A program made the translations under genes and the position numbers. A DNA stretch of 64,000 nucleotides from Tunicatimonas pelagia (lineage in GTDB: Bacteria; Bacteroidota; Bacteroidia; Cytophagales; Cyclobacteriaceae), in contig NZ_CP120683.1 of NCBI RefSeq assembly GCF_030506325.1, forward strand, positions 4,229,001-4,293,000, read 5' to 3'. Below the pieces are notes generated by a model that was not told where the DNA came from, ran no database searches, and saw only the letters and a list, made by a program, of their open reading frames with translations. The first letter of the stretch is position 1. Every line of letters begins with the position of its first letter. Shown one piece after another: positions 34,201 to 40,625 of this stretch.

Positions 34201-34569
34201 AGGTGAGCTGTACTCAATATTTAGTACGCCATCGTTAACGGTTACGGTACGCTCTACAGAAAAGGAGTGTTCCCCTCCTGAAAACGCGTGACCATCCAGA
34301 CTATTAATAATTTGATTATTTTCGACCTCTACGGAGATACCGCCGCTTCTCATTTCAGATGTTTTGCTGAAAATGAAGGTAATTTGGTATCCGCCATTGT
34401 CTACTGGAATTGCGTACGACTGGTTATTATCAGTAGTACGAAACGGAGTAGTAGAGAAGGCGTTGTATGAGAATAGTAGATAAACTACTAATAAAGTAAA
34501 TAGGCGCACTGCCGACGTACGCGATAGTGGGGTTTTTGTGGTATTTCTCCAAACATTCGTCTTCATCAA
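31297..34569 (-). CDS. large secreted PA14-repeat protein with T9SS sorting domain
   Basis: 1090 residues. A signal peptide (about 1-42) is followed by a small beta domain. Next come an Ig/PKD-like domain (about 140-240) and PA14 domain 1 (about 258-402). A second PKD-like domain (415-505), PA14 domain 2 (about 510-645) and PA14 domain 3 (about 664-808) follow. A malectin-like beta domain (815-985) comes next, and a type A C-terminal sorting domain (from INIYPNPSIG to KIVIQ) ends the protein. PA14 domains usually bind glycans, and the tail directs export through the type IX system. PA14 1 and 3 are almost identical. No catalytic domain is recognised, so an adhesin or glycan-binding role is likely. 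Confidence 0.88.
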   Translation of the reverse strand: MMKTNVWRNTTKTPLSRTSAVRLFTLLVVYLLFSYNAFSTTPFRTTDNNQSYAIPVDNGGYQITFIFSKTSEMRSGGISVEVENNQIINSLDGHAFSGGEHSFSVERTVTVNDGVLNIEYSSPVAKLAFFLKKTEASASPTYNDPPVVQLIQPSDAAYVAGDDITLVAEVSDSDGRITKTSFWVDGKQVDEQSVSIEQGFVTYTWPSVPAGTYQIQARAQDDEGEITTSSAISYEVTTEDNASPSPGAPGSPTPPTADIGEPGVYYSYYVGEWPALPNFDQLTPTSQGTLSNFTFDPAIGKLYTMGFVYEAYLLIEQAGEYTFYVNANDGSNFYLDGREIINNDGRRAEAQEKSGSVQLSAGYHPIRLTFFERWGPQVLEVRYQGPGVSLQAIPDDKLFLQAPTEAPIPNLPPVVDAGNDIEITLPQAEISLEATATDEDGTIASYQWSKIGGEAVIVQPNAATTSVTGLQEGVYQFVIAVQDDAEAISTDTVSVVVNAAPIVDDPIVEDKEPRLNYAYYEGQWRTLPDFSQLSAVEVGTTSNFSLSERKKDEFFGFAFTGYIDIQTAGTYQFYTASDDGSVLYIDGQKIVDNDGRHAKQERSGSVDLTKGKHPIRVEFFEHRGRAILEVSYAGPSINKMLIPDEVLSLEGDPVVENPQPPVADIGEPGVYYSYYVGEWPALPNFDQLTPTSQGTLSNFTFDPAIGKLYTMGFVYEAYLLIEQAGEYTFYVNANDGSNFYLDGREIINNDGRRAEAQEKSGSVQLSAGYHPIRLTFFERWGPQVLEVRYQGPGVSLQAIPDDKLFLQAPKTESVKKGEKIHVNFHRAGRDVADNWNNIHRSTNAALLKNIDGTSSAITLKLETAWDGDNRKGYATENNSGKYPDAVTRSYFWTQGQEVITLNGASPDKVYSFTFFASSMFGGNRNATYRIGNQEVTLNASYNEEETVTISNVRPAANGQIQIDVSRVAGATYGFIGALVIESTGAPTPVARQESTPKKGASLTSQIEEPQLLVAQPEINIYPNPSIGIIHIKTEYPGNYWISDIQGNTFKTGTLNKQKAQSLNLTDLPKGVYLVRTQTNNHWNTQKIVIQ
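32143..32575 (-). repeat. 433-bp intragenic repeat, copy B (PA14 domain 3)
   Basis: Nearly identical to 33361-33793 at an offset of 1218 bp (406 codons). Only a handful of differences are visible, mostly at the two ends. It encodes the whole PA14 domain plus the following Pro/Glu linker. Confidence 0.9.
33361..33793 (-). repeat. 433-bp intragenic repeat, copy A (PA14 domain 1)
   Basis: Direct repeat of 32143-32575 in the same frame. The middle PA14 domain is only distantly similar, so this pair looks like a recent copy or gene-conversion event. Confidence 0.9.
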
Positions 34570-35133
34570 TTGAAAAATTTAGTGTTGATCTTGTTTCCTT
34601 AGCGTCAGTAGGTCTGTCGCTTTCGGACACTAGCATCACAAAAACCGTAGCCTAGTAGGCCAGATTTATTCCCAATTGATTCAGAATGCTGTTATTGTAA
34701 TAATTTAATAAATTGCAGTTATTACTGCTATTTGTATTTCGTGTGAATTAAAATATATACAGTTTGAATTGACTCATTCCGATAAAAAATCGTGTCAATT
34801 TATATTTTTTATGTATCAATATGATTATATATAGATAAATTGTACTAATCTAAGTAATAAAAATAATTGCACTTAAAAAATATGCTACGGTGTTATATTT
34901 TATGAGAAACGTTCACTAAAAAGTAATATCTACTGGTTTTCGTCTGAATACTCTCAAGATTGAATAAATTTTTTAACAAAAATTTATTCTAAAAAGGTAT
35001 GTGATTTTATCGAAAACCTGAAAAACGAATAATTGTACTTATTAAAGATTTTGCCAAATCCTATTATTTTGAATATTTACCAAGCGACTTTCTCATTTGG
35101 ATAAGCGTTTTATATAAAATTGAATCAGTTATT
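34570..35133. other. 564-bp AT-rich divergent region
   Basis: Upstream of both the PA14 gene (-) and the thioesterase (+). It is strikingly AT-rich from 34680 to 35120. A partial dyad TGTCGC-TTTC-GGACA lies at 34615-34629, resembling the TGTCCG-N4-CGGACA dyad at 54096. No ORF or RNA gene is recognised. Confidence 0.5.
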
Positions 35134-35526
35134 ATGTTTGAGCAACACATTACTCCTCGGTTCTCAGAAACTGACGCACTTGGGCATATCAATAATACGG
35201 TGGTTCCCGTATGGTTTGAGCAAGCCCGGCGACCTGTTTTTAAGCTGTTTACTCCTGATTTAGATCCCGGTAAATGGCGTTTAATTATCGCTCGGATAGA
35301 AGTGGATTTTGTAGGCGAACTGCACTACGGCACTGACGTGGTAATTCGTACTTCGGTAGACAATGTTGGAAATACCTCTTTTCGGGTAGCGCAAGAAGTT
35401 TGGCAGCAGGGTAAGGTACGAGTAAAAGGTCTTGCTACCTTAGTGCATTACGACTACCAAACCCAACGATCAAAGCCAATTCCAGACTATATACGAGAGC
35501 AATTAGCCCAGCACAGAAGTGAGTAG
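35134..35526 (+). CDS. acyl-CoA thioesterase, hotdog fold (4HBT/YbgC-like)
   Basis: 130 residues. The N-terminal RFSETDALGHINNTVVPVWFEQARRP is the hallmark of 4-hydroxybenzoyl-CoA thioesterase-like enzymes, with the catalytic Asp in TDALGHIN. The later strands IIARIEVDFVGELHYGTDVVIRT and VKGLATLVHYDYQTQRSKPIP fit the hotdog fold. The family hydrolyses acyl-CoA thioesters in the cytosol; the chain specificity is unknown. It stands alone. Confidence 0.88.
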   Translation: MFEQHITPRFSETDALGHINNTVVPVWFEQARRPVFKLFTPDLDPGKWRLIIARIEVDFVGELHYGTDVVIRTSVDNVGNTSFRVAQEVWQQGKVRVKGLATLVHYDYQTQRSKPIPDYIREQLAQHRSE

Positions 35527-35727
35527 GCTCAGTACTAGTTGTCGGAGACATCCAAAGTTTTCGTAAAAATACGCTTCTGTACTATTGGAATCTGGAAACT
35601 TCGCGAGTCTTTTTAGGTGCCCCGGAACACCGACCACATAGATTCGTCTAGAACCAGTAGCTTCGTATCCGGTTATGTTTTGAGCCACATTCTTTTATGA
35701 GCTAAACAATCGGTAGGTTAGCTATAT

Positions 35728-35735
35728 TACTTTTG
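35728..35735 (+). promoter_or_regulatory. candidate -7 element of the 3-hydroxyanthranilate dioxygenase gene
   Basis: TACTTTTG is an exact TAnnTTTG match 31 bp upstream of the ATG at 35767. No TTTG is seen at 19-21 bp upstream. The rest of the 240-bp gap (35527-35766) shows no convincing gene. Confidence 0.4.
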
Positions 35736-35766
35736 AAAGCGCAAACCCTGCCTAACCTTATTTACC

Positions 35767-36291
35767 ATGTCTGTGAAAATTCCTGAAGTACATCATCTAA
35801 AATCCTGGGTAGACGAACATCGCCACCTACTAAAACCGCCAGTTGGTAATGCCCAAGTCTACCAACAAACGAAAGATTTTATCATTATGATTGTGGGTGG
35901 GCCAAATTCTCGCAAAGACTTTCATTATAACGAAACCGAAGAATTCTTTTATCAGCTAGAAGGTGATATTACGCTAAAAGTACGAGAAGAGGGTAGAACC
36001 CGGGACATTACCATTCACGAAGGGGAAATATTCTTGCTACCCGCCAAAGTACCGCATAGTCCACGCCGCCCGGCTAATACTATTGGGATGGTTATTGAAA
36101 AAATTCGCACTTCTGATCACACCGATGGTTTATTATGGTTTTGTGAGAATTGCGGAAATAAGTTGTATGAAGAGTATTTTCCACTAGAAGATATTGTAAA
36201 GCAACTACCGCCTATCATCAACAAATTTCATAATTCGCTAGAACTGCGAACTTGCGATAACTGCGGTACCGTGATGGATGTCCCTGAGTAA
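35767..36291 (+). CDS. nbaC: 3-hydroxyanthranilate 3,4-dioxygenase
   Basis: 174 residues of cupin fold. The iron ligands lie in DFHYNETEEFFYQLEG (His and Glu) and PHSPRRP (His). The C-terminal CENCG and CDNCG pairs form the rubredoxin-like iron site of the bacterial type. The enzyme opens the ring of 3-hydroxyanthranilate to the precursor of quinolinate, on the kynurenine route to NAD or in tryptophan breakdown. The other kynurenine genes are not in this window. Length is typical for the bacterial form. Confidence 0.93.
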   Translation: MSVKIPEVHHLKSWVDEHRHLLKPPVGNAQVYQQTKDFIIMIVGGPNSRKDFHYNETEEFFYQLEGDITLKVREEGRTRDITIHEGEIFLLPAKVPHSPRRPANTIGMVIEKIRTSDHTDGLLWFCENCGNKLYEEYFPLEDIVKQLPPIINKFHNSLELRTCDNCGTVMDVPE

Positions 36292-36354
36292 TGAATAATG
36301 ACTGATGAGTAATGATTAATAAGTTCTGCATCAATCATCGCTCATTAATCATTA
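36292..36354. repeat. AATGA-word palindromic spacer between convergent genes
   Basis: TAATGATTAAT (36310-36320) and ATTAATCATTA (36344-36354) are perfect 11-bp arms. Further AATGAATAATGACTGATGAG words lie on the left and ATCAATCATCGCTC on the right. The right arm overlaps the last codon and stop of the DUF547 gene. Confidence 0.65.
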
Positions 36355-37065
36355 CATATCGTTTAGACTCCAATCGTATTCGTAGTAGGTTACGCGATAG
36401 GAGGTAGGGATTGTAGTGCTGCGATATTTGTTTAAGAACTCAATGATCGTTTGACCACCCTTCGTAAAGTCCTTCTCGTACCAATCAAATATTTTAGATA
36501 CCGCTACTTGGTTAGCACTTGATTTCACTTGAACAAATTCGTTATTATTCACTGATTTTTTAGTACGCTCAGCTAGTTGTTTATCGAGCTGATCAGGAAC
36601 GTAAGCGAAGCTAGCGAGGGGTGGACAACTTTTGGCAGCACAGGCCACTGCAAAGTGAATACGAGGATCGCCGTAAGGCAACACAATCTTCTTAATTTCT
36701 AGAAAGTTTAGTGTCATTTTCTCACCCGCAATTTTATGATCTACTTGGTCGAAGAAGCCACTTTTGTTCAAAGGAGACTTAAGGGGATAATATTTAGCTA
36801 CTTGGTAAATCACCGCTAGGTTGTAAGCATTAATATAAAAAGCCTTTTTTTCTGTATTCGTTGCCTGAGACAGGTTCATTTCGCCAATTTGCTGGTAGAG
36901 TGATTCTATTTGGGCGAAGTTCTTTTTTACCCCTGTGTAATTTACGTTACCCTTCATCACCCATTGGTTTAAGAATTTATCGGCATCAGCAAAAAAAGTA
37001 GCAAGCGTTTTAGCGGGCACGTCAAGAGTAGTCGCTAGAAGTAAGATAGTAAGCACATATTTCAT
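36352..37065 (-). CDS. secreted DUF547 protein (paralogue 1)
   Basis: 237 residues with a short signal peptide (MKYVLTILLLATTLDVPAKT). The DUF547 core is present: VNYTGVKKNFAQIESLY, EKKAFYINAYNLAVIYQV, DHKIAGEKMTLNFLE, DPRIHFAVACAAKSCPPLASFAY and IFDWYEKDF. The FYINAYN and CxxxxCPPL motifs are conserved in this family of unknown function; a papain-like fold has been proposed from family comparisons. It is followed by a spacer repeat and preceded by its paralogue on the same strand. Confidence 0.9.
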   Translation of the reverse strand: MKYVLTILLLATTLDVPAKTLATFFADADKFLNQWVMKGNVNYTGVKKNFAQIESLYQQIGEMNLSQATNTEKKAFYINAYNLAVIYQVAKYYPLKSPLNKSGFFDQVDHKIAGEKMTLNFLEIKKIVLPYGDPRIHFAVACAAKSCPPLASFAYVPDQLDKQLAERTKKSVNNNEFVQVKSSANQVAVSKIFDWYEKDFTKGGQTIIEFLNKYRSTTIPTSYRVTYYEYDWSLNDM

Positions 37066-37177
37066 AATAACCTTCTTAGTATTTGTACTTTTTAAATATT
37101 GGATTTAATTACAGGCGTTTATAATTTATTATTGCCTTGCTCACACTCCGTTTGTTACTGGCTATTGTGCACAAAAA

Positions 37178-37200
37178 AGCCCAAACCTTTAGGTTGGGCT
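37178..37200 (-). terminator. terminator between the two DUF547 genes
   Basis: AGCCCA/TGGGCT with inner ACCT/AGGT forms a compact stem. The + strand A6 run before it is a T-run on the transcript strand, 40 bp after the stop of the gene at 37240. The two DUF547 genes are therefore probably separate units. Confidence 0.82.
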
Positions 37201-37239
37201 ACATAAGAGCTTCAGGGTGTAGTTTATCAGTATAGCAGT

Positions 37240-37947
37240 TTATTGCTCGTTGAGTGCCCAACTGTACTCGTAGTACCCAACTTTGTATGACTCAGGTATT
37301 TTCTCAGTACGATACTGATTGATATATTGCAAAACTGATGCCTGATTCTTTGTGAAATCGCCTTTGTACCAATCAAATATTTTGGAGATGCGTACCTTTT
37401 TTTTGCTTTTATCTACTTGGATGAATTTCGGGTCATTTAATGCCTCTCGGGTTCTTTCTTCCAGTTGCTGATCCAGTTGGTCGGCCTGATAAGCAAAACT
37501 AGCCAAAGGCGGACAACTCATTGCCGCACAAACCAGCACAAAGTGAGCGCGAGCATCAAAGTGATCTTTAAGCAAATGCTCCTTCTCTAACTCATTTAAG
37601 GTAAGTGATTTGCCTGCTACTTTATGCTCGTTTTTATCAAAAAAGCCATTAATATTCATGGGCGACTTCACCGGATAGTGCTGAATAATCTGATAAATTG
37701 TGACAATATTATAGGCGTTGATGTAGAATGCCTTTTTTTCTTCATCCGAAATTCCCTCAAGCGAAGCACTTCCTACTTCTTCATAAAGAAGGTTAATCTT
37801 GGTCGGATTATTGGCAATGGCTTCGTAGTTCACTAATCCGTTATTCACCTGATTTTCCAGTAAATCATCCGCATTCTTGGTAAAATCAGCGACACCGAAT
37901 GGGATAAAGACATAAGCTAGTATAGTGGCTATTATTGCTTTCATCAT
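37240..37947 (-). CDS. secreted DUF547 protein (paralogue 2)
   Basis: 235 residues; signal peptide MMKAIIATILAYVFIPFGVA. The same motif order as its neighbour is present: EKKAFYINAYNIVTIYQI, EHKAVAGKS-type region, AHFVLVCAAMSCPPLASFAYQADQLDQQLEERT and IFDWYKGDF. The pair clearly arose by tandem duplication and has since diverged. Function unknown. Confidence 0.9.
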   Translation of the reverse strand: MMKAIIATILAYVFIPFGVADFTKNADDLLENQVNNGLVNYEAIANNPTKINLLYEEVGSASLEGISDEEKKAFYINAYNIVTIYQIIQHYPVKSPMNINGFFDKNEHKVAGKSLTLNELEKEHLLKDHFDARAHFVLVCAAMSCPPLASFAYQADQLDQQLEERTREALNDPKFIQVDKSKKKVRISKIFDWYKGDFTKNQASVLQYINQYRTEKIPESYKVGYYEYSWALNEQ

Positions 37948-38009
37948 TAATCATGTTTAGTTGGTTTTGTGCTATTAACGTGCCACACTGAGTTTGGATA
38001 ACCTAGAAG

Positions 38010-38025
38010 TGTCATCTCGGTGACA
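38010..38025. promoter_or_regulatory. 16-bp dyad in the divergent DUF547/porin-like region
   Basis: TGTCA-TCTCGG-TGACA, with arms of 5 bp, lies about 65 bp from the DUF547 start and 180 bp from the + strand gene. It could be an operator. No regulator is known. Confidence 0.3.
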
Positions 38026-38206
38026 TACGGGCTTTCACCTCTGCTAATTCTTCCAAAGAATAATTACTGATATTAATTTTTCACAACACCTTTTCAATTG
38101 TCAACCCGAAGACATAACAGTTGTTCTACAATAACATAATTGCGCCTACTTCATATATACCCAAAGAAAGTTTCAACTATTATTCAACCTTCTAACACAC
38201 TTTCGT

Positions 38207-39070
38207 ATGAGCAACAAAACGATCATCCTATCTAGTAGTATTATTTTTATTTCCAATTTACTGCTAATCCACTCCGCAAAATCCCAATCGCTGACCGATG
38301 GATTCATGAAAGGTAAAGGACACGGCAGCGTGGTTGTGTCTTATTCTTGGGAGCGCTATGACGAATTTTACTTCGGAACAGAGCAAATGGACGCACCGGG
38401 CGATTTTGGCGGACAGATTACAACCCAAAGCGTAAGCCTATACGGTATCTATGGATTAACCGATAATCTGGATATTATTGTGAACTTGCCCTTTATAGCA
38501 GCTCAAGGGGACAACGGAGAACCGGAAGCCCCCAACCAAGATGTGAGTGGCTTGCAAGATGCAGCTCTATTCTTGAAGTGGCGTCCTCTTTATATTGAGA
38601 CCGAATCTGGCAATCTTTCGTTTTTAGGAGCAGTCGGCTTGGCTACTCCTCTAAGCGATTATGCCGATAACGCGGTTTTGTCCATTGGCAATCAGTCTAC
38701 CCGAGCAGATGTCCGGTTGATGACTCAGTATTTTACGAACAGCGGATTCTTTGTAGACCTACAGGCTGGTTATTCTGCTCGAAGTAATGATGTCCCTAAT
38801 GCCACGCTACTGGCGGGAAAAATTGGCTATGCGGGCAAGAGTTTTTACGTAGATCTGTGGTCTGAATCGCAAATATCCGATAGTAATGCCCCCGACATTG
38901 GTGGAGTACCGTTCAATGAAACCCGGGTAAATTACACTCAGATTGGCATTAGCGGTTATGTTCCCATAACAAGTGCGTTAGGCGTTTCAGCGGGATTGGG
39001 TCAATTTGTAGGCGGACGAAACGTAGGTTTGGCAACTCGCGTTTCAGGGGGCGTAGTGTACAGTTTTTAG
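38207..39070 (+). CDS. outer-membrane beta-barrel protein
   Basis: 287 residues. A signal peptide (about 1-27, ending HSAKSQ) is followed by alternating beta strands: GHGSVVVSYSWERYDEFYFG, VSLYGIYGLTDNLDIIVNLPFI, ALFLKWRPLY and SFLGAVGLATPLSDY, with a C-terminal SGGVVYSF. The pattern resembles the MetA-pathway/phenol-degradation-type transporter barrels. It precedes the FAD oxidoreductase and the polyferredoxin on the same strand, separated by a palindromic spacer, so a shared role is possible but not shown. Confidence 0.78.
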   Translation: MSNKTIILSSSIIFISNLLLIHSAKSQSLTDGFMKGKGHGSVVVSYSWERYDEFYFGTEQMDAPGDFGGQITTQSVSLYGIYGLTDNLDIIVNLPFIAAQGDNGEPEAPNQDVSGLQDAALFLKWRPLYIETESGNLSFLGAVGLATPLSDYADNAVLSIGNQSTRADVRLMTQYFTNSGFFVDLQAGYSARSNDVPNATLLAGKIGYAGKSFYVDLWSESQISDSNAPDIGGVPFNETRVNYTQIGISGYVPITSALGVSAGLGQFVGGRNVGLATRVSGGVVYSF

Positions 39071-39092
39071 CTTGTTAGTCAATAGTCCACAT

Positions 39093-39186
39093 ATGATGAA
39101 TGATGACTAATGATCGATGATGAGTTATTGGCATTTTCATTATTCATTAATCCGCGTCACGGTGGTATCATTCACTACTCATTGAA
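39093..39186. repeat. AATGA-word palindromic spacer
   Basis: The left half has ATGATGAATGATGACTAATGATCGATGATGAG. The right half has TTCATTATTCATTAAT, then CCGCGTCACGGTGG, then ATCATTCACTACTCATTG. The inserted 12-mer CGCGTCACGGTG also occurs at 163-174. It lies between the barrel gene and the FAD oxidoreductase. Confidence 0.5.
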
Positions 39187-39270
39187 GCAAACTGTGGACT
39201 ATATTGTAATCTTCCTGACTTTTTCTACATTGCTACTAGCTTACATTTGCCTGACGAACCCTCTAACTAT

Positions 39271-40614
39271 ATGACTCACGTTTGCATTATCGGAAACGGT
39301 ATTGCGGGTATCACTGCCGCTCGTAATATTCGCAAGCTGAAACCCGCCAGCGACTTTAAGATCACGGTTATCTCCGCTGAGACCGATCATTTCTTCTCTC
39401 GCACGGCACTCATGTACATTTACATGGGACACATGACCTACGAACACACTAAGCCGTATGAAGACTGGTTCTGGGAGAAAAATAATATAGAGCTAGTGCG
39501 GGATTATGCGCAAAAGGTAGATGCTTCAGCAAAAACACTTAGCCTTCAAAGTGGAGGAAATATTAGCTACGATGTGTTGGTTCTTGCCTCCGGCTCCAGC
39601 GGGAATCGAGCTGGGTGGCCGGGTGAAGAGTTAAAAGGCATTCAGGGAATGATTACCTACCAGGATATTGAAGCGATGGAAGGTAATACCGAAAATGTAA
39701 AGCAAGCAGTGATTGTGGGTGGTGGACTGATCGGAGTAGAAATGGCCGAATGTCTGCATGCCCGTCATATTCCGGTTACTTTCTTTATCCGCGAAAAAGA
39801 GTACTGGAGCAATATATTACCTCCTGAAGAATCTAAAATGATTAGTCGCCATGTGCGCGAAAATGGCATCAATCTGCTGACCGAACGGAGTGTAAAGGAA
39901 TTTAGGGGTGATTCGCAAGGGCGGGTATCTTCGGTAGTACTAGAAGATGGTGAGGAGCATCCTTGCCAGTTTGTAGGAATCACAATTGGCGTTCATCCTA
40001 ACATAAAATTTCTGGAAGGCTCGGGAATTGAAACTAACCGGGGCATTATGGTTGATGAGCAATTGCGAACCAATGTTCCCGATGTGTATGCGGTAGGCGA
40101 TTGTGCCCAGCACCACAACCCACCTTCGGGAAGGCGACCGCTAGAACAAATCTGGTACAGTGGGCGGATGCAGGGCGAAACGGTCGCTAAAACCATCTGC
40201 GGTAACCCTATGAAGTACGTGCCGGGCATTTTCTTCAACTCGGCTAAGTTTTTCGATATTGAGTATCAGGTCTACGGGCAGATGAATGCCCATCAGCAGG
40301 ATTTTGAGGAGCAATTCTACTGGGAGCATCCGGATGGTGAGAAGGCCGTGAGAATTGCTTTTGACCGGGAAAGTGGATTAGTCATAGGGTTCAACTTAAT
40401 GGGAATTCGTTTCCGCCACGAAGTCTGCGAACGATGGCTACGGGAAAAGCGAAGTATTGAATATGTAGTGGAGCATCTGGAAGAAGCCAACTTCGATCCC
40501 GAATTCTATCAGAAGCACGAAGACGATATTGCTCGGAAATTTATTCAAGATTATCCTAACCACCCCATAAAACGCAAGCGCAAAGGAGCTATCGCTGCCT
40601 TCTTCGGACTGTAA
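39271..40614 (+). CDS. FAD-dependent NAD(P)H oxidoreductase
   Basis: 448 residues from the ATG at 39271; an upstream TTG at 39247 is in frame. The first dinucleotide site reads VCIIGNGIAGITAARNI and the second VIVGGGLIGVEMAECL. The FAD-binding VYAVGDCAQ is present, as in rubredoxin reductase and the reductase part of nitrite reductase. A C-terminal region of about 120 residues (KFFDIEYQVYG to the end) is basic at its tail. It lies 11 bp upstream of the polyferredoxin gene and probably passes electrons from NAD(P)H to it. Confidence 0.9.
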   Translation: MTHVCIIGNGIAGITAARNIRKLKPASDFKITVISAETDHFFSRTALMYIYMGHMTYEHTKPYEDWFWEKNNIELVRDYAQKVDASAKTLSLQSGGNISYDVLVLASGSSGNRAGWPGEELKGIQGMITYQDIEAMEGNTENVKQAVIVGGGLIGVEMAECLHARHIPVTFFIREKEYWSNILPPEESKMISRHVRENGINLLTERSVKEFRGDSQGRVSSVVLEDGEEHPCQFVGITIGVHPNIKFLEGSGIETNRGIMVDEQLRTNVPDVYAVGDCAQHHNPPSGRRPLEQIWYSGRMQGETVAKTICGNPMKYVPGIFFNSAKFFDIEYQVYGQMNAHQQDFEEQFYWEHPDGEKAVRIAFDRESGLVIGFNLMGIRFRHEVCERWLREKRSIEYVVEHLEEANFDPEFYQKHEDDIARKFIQDYPNHPIKRKRKGAIAAFFGL

Positions 40615-40625
40615 AAAACGAACTT

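Noticed and set aside
35503-35688. 61-residue - strand frame in the gap after the thioesterase
   Set aside because: No start context, no recognised family and no terminator. It overlaps the thioesterase end. A decayed gene fragment cannot be excluded but is not supported.
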